Shown: one piece after another, positions 54,599-64,000 of the stretch
Numbering within the stretch: position 1 is the stretch's first letter
Layout: each line of letters starts with the position of its first letter
NCBI GenBank assembly: GCA_029204225.1
Contig: CM055096.1
Location: 3,626,014-3,690,013 of the forward strand
Length of the DNA: 64,000 nucleotides
DNA from: Diphasiastrum complanatum
Taxonomy: Eukaryota > Streptophyta > Lycopodiopsida > Lycopodiales > Lycopodiaceae
Direction of reading: 5' to 3'
Notes under the pieces: model-generated
Databases searched by the model: none
What the model was told of the DNA's origin: nothing
The model's input: the letters and a program-made list of their open reading frames with translations, nothing else
Program-made: the position numbers and the translations under genes

Positions 54599-55150
54599 AG
54601 AGAAAACCCTAAGCCACGCTAGCAGAAAAAGAGAAGACATCGAAGGGTATAGAGATGCGACAAGGTAAGGATCTATGGAAGAAGCGAGTGATCAAACAAA
54701 AAAACACAAATTAGAAGAAGCGCATGATCAAACAGAGGAAGACAAATCAGGAGGGAAAGAGCGAAGTGAGCGTGAAAAAAATTTGGTTCATTTCTATGCT
54801 GCCGCTGAGCCAGTCATACAATCAGAAGGGTTGTTGGCCCTGCGTTGACGTTGGCATCCGAAAACAAAAAAAATTGTTAAGTTTGAGCCTCCCCTTGGAA
54901 ACCAACAAGCTTTTCAACTAGAAGGAAGATTACAATAAACGAGTTGGAGCAGTCGATGATGGCAGCGGGAGATAGCAACCCCATGTGCATCACCAAGAAT
55001 GCCTTCACACACCAACGATGGTGTGGTTGAGGGTGAATGAGGTTACTCTAAGCCTCCCTCCTAGCTTCTCGATTGATCCTGTCTCAAATACATCTCTTGA
55101 GAGCTACCTTCACGGATCGTCTGTTGCTTCTGAATTTATGTTCCCTCTAC
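54599..55150. other. No gene seen
   Basis: Purine-rich, somewhat GC-richer sequence. No frame has convincing support. It may belong to the gene whose candidate exon ends at 54,342. Confidence 0.4.
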
Positions 55151-55164
55151 CTCAGTTACAATTG

Positions 55165-55395
55165 AGAGTAGGGATGTTATATTCCATGAGAATCAAAAAT
55201 ACATCTTTGAGGAGGCCGAGATCAAAGATTCTCAAAAGGATTCTCCTATCATCACCCTTGAAGACTATCATGGAGAGATGGGGCCGAGAATTGAGGAGAA
55301 GTCACCTCGGATCTTTTCACCAAGGAGATCACAAAGAGAAAGATCCGAGCCTAAGAGGCTTACATATGGAGATAGAGGCAAGCAAGTGGAACTCA
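55165..55395 (+). pseudogene. Copia integrase-RT linker fragment
   Basis: In one frame it reads ESRDVIFHENQKYIFEEAE, then an acidic stretch, 'PRIFSPRRSQRERSEPKRLT' and YGDRGKQVE. This parallels the intact copia polyprotein near residues 714-785 (SRDVIFDEGN ... RRTPRHKVKPSRLTYDGKGK, QVV). It is a free-standing remnant about 230 bp long, divergent from the 27-kb element, with no LTR nearby. Confidence 0.75.
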
Positions 55396-56120
55396 ACTCC
55401 ACTAATTGTGCTACTGTAGTCTCCAGTTGCTTCTTAGGTGTCTCTAATTGTTCCTTGAAGCAATCTATATTTTCTCATAATTCTTTCCTCCCTAACTTCG
55501 TCTTCCTTGCACATGTGAGACGACCTAGATATGCCATCTTTCACCACATCTCGAATCTCCGATTTCCGATGGCTCATCACACCTCTCGTGCGGCTCACCA
55601 TTCATTTTTGATGAAATTGCATATCACAACTGTTCATCGACATACTTATTGTCTTAATCATCTTTTTTGCGCCAATCCTTTAAAATGTCCTTGTTGAAGA
55701 CCAGATGCATGGTTGCCTCATGTGAGTGATGACACAAGCACTATAGTCATCCTCAAGTTTGTATAAATCCCTTTGGAAGTTGTGAACTGTATATAGGATG
55801 TACATTATGCTCTAGAATACATTCACATAAAAAAGATAGATTTTTATAATTATTTTGAAATACAAAACTTGTTGTAGGATATTGACGTATCATGCCTAAA
55901 TTTATGGCGTCTATATATTGATTGGGAAGCAAACTATCACCTACATTATGAGAATATGCCTTGTAATATTAAAGCGTGAAAGTTACATAAAGGGCATCAT
56001 TGATTTATGATATATTCTCTCAAAGGAATGAGCAACTTCATCACCAGAGTGCTCAATGCAATATAGAGTCTTTACTTGCGGGACTTGACACCAAGTTGCC
56101 CAGAAACTCAAAGACGAATT
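55396..56120. other. No gene seen
   Basis: No supported frame, repeat or RNA gene identified. Confidence 0.5.
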
Positions 56121-56398
56121 TACTATCTTGGTGATTGCTTCCAATTATATGTGTAGAATGATCTATATTTGCTATTTTTGGATCCACATGTGTGAAATAC
56201 AGTAGCTTGTTGGTTTTGTACGGTCAGCAACATTACATAATCATTCCATTCAAGTTTGACCAAGTTCGATTGGTGTCTGCATCTCAATTTGTGTGTAGAT
56301 GCTGATTTTTCTACATTGGTGAGATTGGTAGTGTATTTCTCTTTCTAACCAAAGATAATTAAAGTAGATTGGATCTTAAGGATCTGAAATCTTTCACA
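56121..56398 (+). mobile_element. Copia-type LTR fragment, right part
   Basis: The right-hand 280 bp or so of the 34,346-type LTR ('actatcttggtgattgcttc' to GAAATCTTTCACA), joined directly to U4. It has the private variant 'gcttccaattatatgtgtag' at 56,137-56,156, which reappears at 57,079. Confidence 0.85.
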
Positions 56399-56965
56399 AA
56401 GATTCACCAAAATCCAACCTTCCTTGTCTTGACCCATTTTGTGTGTGGATCCGCAATCTTATTGTCCACAATGTGAAGGAACTCATGCATTGTTAAGCAT
56501 GTCTTTTCACCGTACAACCTGGCAAGGTATGGAATTCCATCAAAGATGATGCCTGACATGTAGACCAAGGGGGTGTTGATGCTCAGGTAGAGATGTCCTC
56601 GGAATGAGCCTCGGGCACAGCTTGTGTCCAAAAACTCAATGATTCGCCAAAAACTCCAAGAAAGATAGAGGGGAAGGCAACACCCAAGTATAGAGTCAGT
56701 CGTTGGGTTTCTCCCATGTTTGGTGCTTTGTGCCTCGTCCGCTCCCACGGGTGGGCAAATGGGAGGAACACTCGGTCCTTGGCAGCATGCATGTCAAAGG
56801 GAGAAAGCCCAAGGTAAGGTGGCTCAAGTTTTCCAACTCAACAAAGTTTCTTGAATTTCACATGTGAAGGTTGAGTGCTGGGTAGCCTAGCACCCCTTCG
56901 ATGAGGTTTTTAGATTGCAGTATAGGGGGTTGTTTGTCTATGTCAATGACATTGTGAGTTCATTA

Positions 56966-56998
<33 letters not shown>

Positions 56999-57480
56999 TA
57001 AGGTCTCTATAGGTGAATTTGAGAAAGGATCATTGAAAGGGCGCATGAATAGTAGGACCCATAGGTCCTACTATTCATGCTTCCAATTATATGTGTAGTA
57101 TGAAGCAAGGGAGGGAAGCTTGTCAGGTGGGAAAAAAGAGGTGAAAACTCTAGAATGGCCAGTATGGTCAACAATTCCCATCATCCTTTTTGCACCTCAA
57201 AAATCTGTCATTATCTCCCTAGGAAATCACAAGAAAGTTTTGTTTGTTTCCTATGTAGGAAAAACATGAAATTCCTTAGTTTTACACAATTTTTCATGGT
57301 TAAGAAATGCATTTGGATGACTTATAATCCCCTTTTAACTAAGAATAACTTATTTGGAATAGCTTTTGCTGTACTAAATACTTATTACTTACTACTTTAT
57401 ATTATTTATTATAATATACTAAATACATTTATATATATGAAATAAAAAGTGTATTAGTATGATTATATATTACTATAATA
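56399..57480. repeat. rDNA-derived repeat U4
   Basis: A 5.8S pseudogene on the minus strand (about 56,708 to 56,576), with the well-kept stretch 'acacaagctgtgcccgaggc' followed by 'tcattccgaggacat'. The 18S 3' end is on the plus strand at about 56,892-57,035. U-specific sequence and the AT-rich tract follow. It contains a local inverted duplication with filler at 57,043-57,098. Confidence 0.85.
57043..57098. repeat. Fold-back with templated filler inside U4
   Basis: A 17-base arm (57,043-57,059) is followed after 4 bases by its exact reverse complement (57,064-57,080). Then 57,079-57,098 is a 20-base exact copy of 56,137-56,156 from the adjacent LTR fragment. Other U copies lack both. The pattern is that of a template-switch or repair event. 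Confidence 0.92.
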
Positions 57481-58106
57481 AACTCAATATCAAATACTAA
57501 AATACCTAAATATAACTATACTAAATATTAATCTAAGTAATAAATATCAAATATGCTAAACTTTCGATATTAGTTAGTTATTATTAGTTGGTTACTTATT
57601 ATAATCTAACTACTTGACTATCAAAATAATTAATTAACTAACTAAGTAGTATTAGCTAACTAGTTTAGTGGTATAATAGTTCACTAACTATAGTAACATA
57701 AATGTTCGTTCACTAGCTGATTAGTTAGTAGTTTCCTAGTTAACTATCGTATTTTAGTTAAGTAAGCTAACTATTAAAATTTTAGTTTATTGGTAGTATA
57801 AGTCGAGTATTTGTGGTATATCATCTCCTAATTCAAAGTGAATCATGTTAGATCATGTAATGGAATTCAAATAACATATAGGGTTAAATGAGCTCCAACG
57901 AGAATATGAAGGAATAAAGTACACACATTCAATATAGACTTTTAGTTCATTTTAGAAGAACATTACTAAACATAAAGCCCGATATTGCTTCATCTTTAGT
58001 TTAGATGTTGCGGTAGATCAATTTTATGTCTATCACTCAAGCTTGAGTTTGATGTCTAACATGCAAATTTAACTTTCTCATTGTGTGATCAAAATAAACA
58101 ATGTCA
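57481..58106. repeat. AT-rich tract and short R segment
   Basis: Same sequence as 33,075-33,740 with small differences. It is cut at about 58,106, after 'aaacaatgtca', by the chimeric copia sequence C3. Confidence 0.8.
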
Positions 58107-59277
58107 GTATATTGAGCAAGGAAAGAAGAGGAGTGGATCCAAGCAATGGATCTTGAGTATCAAGCTCTTATGAAGAGTGGAACATCTTTTGGGGGATTTT
58201 CTTGTGTACATGGATCTATGCAAGTGGATGGATGTTATCTTGTTGTAAAATCAAGTAATGGATCTGGAAAAAAAAATTTGTTCAATTACTTTGATGATCA
58301 AGCTGAATATCAAGAACTTGATCTCAAAGCGCTTCAACTAGTCAAAAGGAAAGTTGGCAATTTGGAGCTAGTCAAGAGCATCAAAGGAGAGGTAATTGGC
58401 AAAGATGTTATGGACCTATTCTTGCAGAATATTGAAGACTCAAGTAAGGTCAAAGGAGCAGCAAGGAAGTGTTGTTCAAGTTTACTTTACTTGTTCTATC
58501 TCATGTTTGAGCATTTTCATGTGGATGTGTGCAAATTGTCAAGATATGGTAAAACTAGCTACATTGGTGAGCATTGTTTTAATGTTGGATTTGTACTAGC
58601 ATTCTTGGCTGGTTTTTCTAATGGAAATGAAGCTATTGTAGGTTCATTATGTCATTCATTCATGGTCAAGTCATCAAGGCTTGATGGCATCTTATGGCAA
58701 GATGGAGATGGAGATGGCGACTCATTCATGGAGTATCATGGTGGATACATGGCAACAAATGACAAAGGAGGAGACATGCAAGCAAAAGTTGATCACTCAC
58801 ATTTATTGATTGTTTGCTATATTTTTCCAGAGAGTTCAAAGTTGGAAGCATGGTAGAATCATTTCGTTAACATTCTATTTTATTCTTCATGTTCTAGTCA
58901 CATTTTGACATGTAAAATTGATGTAAGAAATAGTGAAGCATCCCAAGTGGACACTATTCTCTATATCAATTGTGGTTGTTTCTATTTTGAGCATTACATG
59001 ATCATTGAAAGGAGATCTATTCTTAGGAAGAAGATCATTCTTATGATGGATCAAAGTTCTATTTTCAAAAACTATGCTAGGAGCAAGCATATTGAGTTAC
59101 AATATCATTTTGTGAGGGAGCGAGTCATTGCAAAGGAGGTGGAGCTTCAATATGTGTCTTCAAGGAGATGTGTAACTGATATCTTCACAAAAGCATTGGG
59201 AAAAGACTTGTTCATGAAGCATAGGACTTCACTTGGAGTATTATCAAAGTCTATGCTAAAACTAGTTCAAGAGGGAG
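58107..59277 (+). pseudogene. Chimeric copia-derived sequence, copy C3
   Basis: The fullest copy. It begins in copia sequence (ARKEEEWIQAMDLEYQALMK, matching residues 805-824 of the intact element). It then carries about 0.95 kb unrelated to copia (with 'HCFNVGFVLAFLAGFSNGNE' and 'RLDGILWQDGDGDGDSFMEY'), a stop at 58,854-58,856, and further unrelated sequence. From about 59,077 it returns to the copia C-terminus (ARSKHIELQYHFVRERV, CVTDIFTKALGKDLF, SLGVLSKSMLKLVQEGV). It ends at a polypurine tract and an LTR. The reverse transcriptase and most of RNase H (about residues 825-1248) are therefore replaced. Longest frame 58,146-58,856 (236 codons). Its 5' copia parts are missing at the junction with R repeat. 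Confidence 0.75.
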
Positions 59278-59925
59278 TGCGAAAGAGTCAACTAGTTTCA
59301 TCACATTTTGCAATATTTCCATATTTGGCATGTTGAGGCCATAACTTGTTTTAGACTTAGAGGCTGACTTTTCAAAGTTCATTAGTCTAAATTTCATTTG
59401 AATAAAAACTTTTTGAAAGTGTGGGAAAGTTAGAATGTGAGTTTGAGTAGATTCAATTTGAATAGCTGGGTACATTGAATCTAGACCCAAAATTAGTAGG
59501 GTTAGCGTTTTGGTGGGAAAGCCAAGTGGCCAAATAGGATTTGGACCTGTTATAAAAGGATGTAACCCATGGAGAGAGCAATCTTCTCTCTTCTAAATCT
59601 CATTTCATGCTTATACATGGTTCTCTTGGGTTCTACTATCCATTGGTGCACTATCTTGGTGATTGCTTGCAATCATATGTGTAGAATGATCTATATTTGC
59701 TATTTTTGGATCCACATGTGTGAAATACAGTAGCTTGCTGGTTTTGTACAAAAAGCAACAGTAGATAATCATTTCTTTAAGTTTGACCAAGTTCTATTGG
59801 TGTTTGCATTTCAATTTGTGTGTAGATGCTGATTTTTCTACATTGGTGAGATTGGTAGTGTATTTCTCTTTCTAACCAAAGATCATTCAAGTAGATTGGA
59901 TCTTAAGGATCTGAAATCTTTCACA
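59278..59925 (+). mobile_element. 3' LTR of the chimeric copia copy C3
   Basis: 648 bp, starting TGCGAAAGAGTC (one change from TGTGAAAGA) and ending GAAATCTTTCACA. It is preceded by the tract CAAGAGGGAG (59,268-59,277). It is the same family as the LTRs at 34,346 and 37,612, which ties the chimeric coding region to that LTR family. It has 'ttataaaagg' near 59,551. It joins U5 directly. Confidence 0.85.
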
Positions 59926-60850
59926 AAGATTCACCAAAATCCAACCTTCCTTGTCTTGACCCATTTTCTGTGTGGATCCGCAATCTTATTGTCCACGATG
60001 TGAAGGACCTCATGCATTGTTAAGCATGTCTTTTCATTGTACGACCTGGCAAGGTATGGAATTCCATCAAAGATGATGCCTGACATGTAGACCAAGCGGG
60101 TGTTGATGCTCAGGTAGATATGTCCTCGGAATGAGCCTCGGGCACAGCTTGTGTCCAAAAGCTCAATAATTCGTCAAAAACTCCAAGAAAGATGGAGGGG
60201 GCAGGCAACACCCAAGTATAGAGTCAGTCGTTGGGTTTCTCCCATGTTCGGTGCTTTGTGCCTCGTCTGCTCCCACGGGTGGGCAGATGGGAGGAACACT
60301 CGGGCCTTGGCAGCATGAATGTCAAAGCGAGAGAGCCCAAGGTAAGGTGGCTCAAGTTTTCCAACTCAGCAAAGTTTCTTGAATTTCACATGTGAAGGTT
60401 GAGTGCCGGGTAGCCCAGCACCCCTTCGATGAGGTTTTTAGATTGCAGTATAGGGGGTGGTCTGTCTCTGTGGATGACATTGTGAGTTCATTAAACCTTA
60501 TCATTTAGAGGAAGGAGAAGTCATAATAAGGTCTCTATAGGTGAATTTGAGGAAGGATCATTGGAAGGGCGCATGAATAGTAGGAGCCATAGGTGTCCAA
60601 GAGCAAGGAATATTAATCAAGGGAGGGAAGCTTGTCAGGTGGGAAGAAAGAGGTGAAAACTCTAGAATGGCCAATATGGTCAACAATTTCCATCATCCTT
60701 TTTTCACCTCAAAAATCTGTCATCATCTCTCTAGGGAATCACAAGAAAGTTTTGTTCGTTTCCTATATAGGAAAAACATGAAATTCCCTAGTTTTACACG
60801 ATTTTTCATGGTTAAGAAATGCATTTGGATGACTTATAATCTTTTTTTAG
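59926..60850. repeat. rDNA-derived repeat U5
   Basis: A 5.8S pseudogene on the minus strand (about 60,236 to 60,102) and an 18S 3'-end pseudogene on the plus strand (about 60,421-60,563), then U-specific sequence. It is cut short at about 60,845, where it jumps to 'agttaagtaagctaactatt', skipping most of the AT-rich tract present in U3 and U4. Confidence 0.85.
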
Positions 60851-63211
60851 TTAAGTAAGCTAACTATTAAAATTTTAGTTAATTGGTAGTATATCTCGAT
60901 TATCTATGTGGTATATCATCTCCTAATTCAAAGTGAATCGTGTTAGATCATGTATTCAATGCAAATAACATATAGGGTTAAATGAGCTCCAATGAGAATA
61001 TGAAGAAATAAAGTACACACATTTAATATAGACTTTTAGTTCATTTTAGAAGAACTTTACTAAACATAAAGCCCGATATTGCTTCATCCTTAGTTTAGAT
61101 GTTGCGCTAGATCAATTTTATGTCTATCACTCAAGCTTGAGTTTGATGTCTAACATGCAAATTTATCTTTCATCACTCAAAATTTCTCATTGTGTGATCA
61201 AAATAAACAATGTCAAGTTTAGGACATTCAAATTACTATAGTTTGGTCTCTTTTTGATGAAATAGACCTCTATCACTTGAGATAGCTCAAATTTGGTTTT
61301 GTTCACCCGAGATAGCTTGATTTTGGATCGTATCATTCAAGATTCTCATTGAGTGATCAAATTCAAGAAATCTTCTAAATGGCTCAAACTTGAACCACAT
61401 CATACAGAATAGCTTGATTTTGGTTCCAAACATGTGATTTTAATCACTTGAGACTTAAATTTGTTTTTTATCACTCACCATAGCTCGACATTGGCCCTTA
61501 TCCTCAGGATCACTCATTTGTTGATTGAATTGGATAAATCTTAAGTTTCAGACATTGAAATGGCTCATTTAAGTCTATGTTTGAAATGTCGTTTTGGTCC
61601 TTAGCACATGACAAAACTCATCTAGTGATTCAGTTCGGCCAACCTTGTGTGTGAGACATTTGAATTGCTCTAGTCCAATCCCCTATTAATCAAATTGATT
61701 CCTACAACCTGATATAGCTCCAATTTGACATCTATGACTTGATGCCTATGTCGTAAGCTATCTTGAATTTGACCCTTTTAGAGATTAAAATTGACCATTT
61801 GCAATTAGAGGATCAGATTGGCTACTTTTGTTTGTGTATCCATGAGTTTAATCCATATCACTACAAATGGCTCCATTTTGTTTTTAGTCACTCAAGATAG
61901 CTTGATTTTGGCCCTTACCATCAAATATTGCTCGATTGAATCCTAGGAATTTCAAGTTTACAACATTGAGACTAGTCAAATTGTATGCATATTACCCAAG
62001 AAAATTCAATTCTGATGCTTGACATGTAGTTGTGATCACTATCACTTAATATATTTCATTGAGTCATGTAATTTGAACATTTTTGAATTTAGGACATTCA
62101 AATTGTTCAAGTTCAACCCCTTTTTAAGGAACTTGACATGTATCACTCAATGTATCTTATATTTAATGTCTATCACTTTAGAAATCTTCACTTTGAGGCC
62201 AATGTTGAAATATAATTTTGATATTTTTCTTTGACATGGATCATTTAAAGATTGAATTTTACCAATATTGAATTTATGAATCTCCAGTTGCTCGATCTCA
62301 ACATGTTATGGATGGAATTGATCCTTAATTGAGATAGCTTAAATTTGATTTCTATCACTAATGACAACTTGTTTTTAGCTCATATCACTCTATATTGCTC
62401 ACTTATTCATTGAGCTTGAGAAATTTCATGTCCTGAAAATGTAAATAGCCCAGATTTGTATATCACTTGAGATAGTTTAATGCCAAACTTGTATTTTGGA
62501 TCTTTATCAATCGACATATCCCATTGAGTGATTGAAATCAAGATTGCACATCAAGTACTCAAACTTAAGAACCATCAAGTTTAGAAATTAAGATGTCACA
62601 AATTTCATGCATATCTTTGAGGTAGCTTGAATTTGATTCACTTTGATGCCTACATTGCAATATAATTTATATATTTTTCTGTGACATGTTTCATTCAATG
62701 ATTGAATTTGACAAACATCGAGTTTAGGAATTTCAAATTGATCGATATCAATATGTTAATGATGAAATTGATCCTTATCACATGAGATAGCTTAAATTTG
62801 AATTTTATCAGTAAAGACACCTTGTTTTTTGCTCAAATCACTATGGATTGCTCACTACTAACTGAGCTTTAGAAACTTCTAGTTTTGAGCTTCAACTATT
62901 TAACCACATCTTATGATATCATCCATAGATGCAAGAGCATAAAGATATGAACATTTTTTAGTATAGGACATTCAAATTGCTCAAGTTCAATTCCTTTTCG
63001 ATGAACTTGACCCGTATCACTCCATGTATCTCAGTCTCAGGTACATTGTTTGTCACTTCTGATATCTTTACTTTGATGCCTATGTTGCAATAAAACTTTT
63101 ATACTCTTTCTTTGACATGGATCATTCAATGATTGAGTTTGACCAATATTGAGTCTAGGAGTTCAGATTGCTAGATCTCAAGGATGGAATTGATCATTAT
63201 CATTTGAGACT
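60851..63211. repeat. R repeat, block E
   Basis: Paralogous to block A (1-1,800 corresponds to about 61,379-63,190) and to block D. It ends at GAGAC (63,207-63,211), where a new LTR is inserted; the uninterrupted 'gagacaacataaatttg' is seen at 39,511-39,527. No gene. Confidence 0.88.
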
Positions 63212-63857
63212 GTGAAAATTGTCAACATTTCCTTGTCTAGTTTTAGGCCAAAATTGCTAAAAATGGCACATAGTTTAGGATCTGACTTTTCACACGTGTG
63301 AAACAGGTCTAGATATTTTTAGTAAGTGTATTTTTTCAGTATGAAGAAGTGTCAAACTTCAAGACCTTCGAAATGAGTCCATTTTCATGTATTTTGGACA
63401 TATATGCCAATTTTACCTATATAGGGCATATTTTAGGTAAGGAGGGTCTAGAGAGAGGAGAGAGAGTCATCTCTCTCAGCTATATATAGCAGGTAGGCCG
63501 TGGAGAAACAGGTTGGAGCAGATCCATTGTATTCATTTGCTTAATGAGAGATTTTTCTATTGGGTTCTCCTTCCATTGTTGGCATTGTGTAGTGATTGAG
63601 TTCAAGCTTTGTGTGTATGATCTTAGGTGCTTTCCAAAAGTGGTAGGCTGATGTATTATGGACTGTATAATGCTATTTTGGGCCGCACTTGATGTTTATG
63701 GAAGTTTCCATTTGTGATAAATGCTTTTTGATCAAGTTCTTTGCATTCTAGGTAGCATAGAATGTGTTGCCAATTCCTAGCTTATGTAGTTTGGAGTGCA
63801 AGCATTCAAGCCAATGATCTTGGAGTTTAGATCCACTTAGGATCTGTATTTTTCACA
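63212..63857 (+). mobile_element. 5' LTR of a further copia element running off the window
   Basis: 646 bp, starting TGTGAAAATTGTC and ending GTATTTTTCACA. It has a TATA-like 'ctatatatag' near 63,480 and a perfect 16-base palindrome TTTCACACGTGTGAAA near 63,288. The left junction lies inside R repeat (GAGAC before it), and a primer site abuts its right end. It is the left end of an element whose body lies beyond 64,000. Confidence 0.88.
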
Positions 63858-63869
63858 TGGTATCAGAGC
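63858..63869 (+). promoter_or_regulatory. Primer-binding site (initiator tRNA-Met type)
   Basis: TGGTATCAGAGC immediately follows the LTR ending TTTTTCACA, as in the intact element at 27-33 kb. The remaining 130 bp to the window end is untranslated leader. Confidence 0.92.
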
Positions 63870-64000
63870 TGGTTGGCTTCTATTTACAGTAAGTATTCCA
63901 TTTTTGGTGATATTTGGATGTTTGATCAAGTTCTAGCATGATTTTGCATTGCTTTGTTGATCAAATCTTACTAACCTTTGTTTTGTGAGTTGAACTTGTG

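Noticed and set aside
1-64000. CRISPR arrays, tRNA genes, bacterial operons
   Set aside because: The repeats are not spacer-separated short direct repeats of CRISPR type. The tRNA-like strings are only retrotransposon primer sites. Nothing suggests a prokaryotic origin.

Overview
This window looks like AT-rich, gene-poor nuclear DNA of a land plant. The evidence is plant-type LTR retrotransposons with an initiator-tRNA-Met primer site, a TNP2-type CACTA transposase, a Ty3/gypsy element, and one intronless class 3 lipase gene. I see no operons, no CRISPR and no bacterial signals. I cannot name the species. The make-up (copia-rich, and DUF3504/Crypton-like remains rare in flowering plants) would fit a seedless plant or a gymnosperm, but that is a guess.

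Layout. 1-3.0 kb: a degenerate dispersed repeat (here 'R'). 3.0-3.5 kb: an rDNA-derived repeat ('U') carrying a decayed 5.8S rRNA on the minus strand. 4.56-6.53 kb: two nested solo LTR-like insertions, each with a 5-bp target duplication. 6.5-9.5 kb: gene-like fragments. 9.5-11.4 kb: a broken copia element, joined to a decayed CACTA transposon (11.4-17.3 kb) with GA-rich microsatellites in its 3' part. 17.3-23.2 kb: a broken gypsy element. 23.3-26.7 kb: a second gypsy-like gag-protease remnant. 27,209-33,069: an apparently intact, very young Ty1/copia element on the minus strand, with 653-bp LTRs that I see differing at one base, inserted in a U/R repeat.

33-40 kb: tandemly duplicated composite repeats made of LTR, U (5.8S antisense plus 18S 3' end sense), an AT-rich segment and R. 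39.8-51.2 kb: a segmental duplication around a lipase gene. Its parts are a 3'-truncated copy (39.8-40.9 kb), a full-length copy (48,683-49,999) and a third copy of only the 5' flank, which is interrupted by a Crypton-like tyrosine-recombinase element (43.5-46.0 kb). 46.8, 51.2 and 58.1 kb: three copies of a chimeric copia derivative whose reverse transcriptase/RNase H core has been replaced by about 0.7-1 kb of unrelated sequence. 52.5-56 kb: largely unannotatable, with a copia linker fragment. 56.1-63.2 kb: more LTR-U-R composite. 63,212-end: the 5' LTR and primer site of another copia element that runs off the window.

The only plausible functional host gene is the lipase at 48.7-50.0 kb. 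The only plausibly active transposon is the copia element at 27-33 kb, with possibly the one entering at 63.2 kb. The most unusual items are the rDNA-derived dispersed repeat, the chimeric RT-replaced copia family, the Crypton-like gene in a plant context, and a tandem motif array in the lipase 5' flank that has become joined to the chimeric ORF. All similarity statements come from reading the sequence by eye; no alignment or database search was run.
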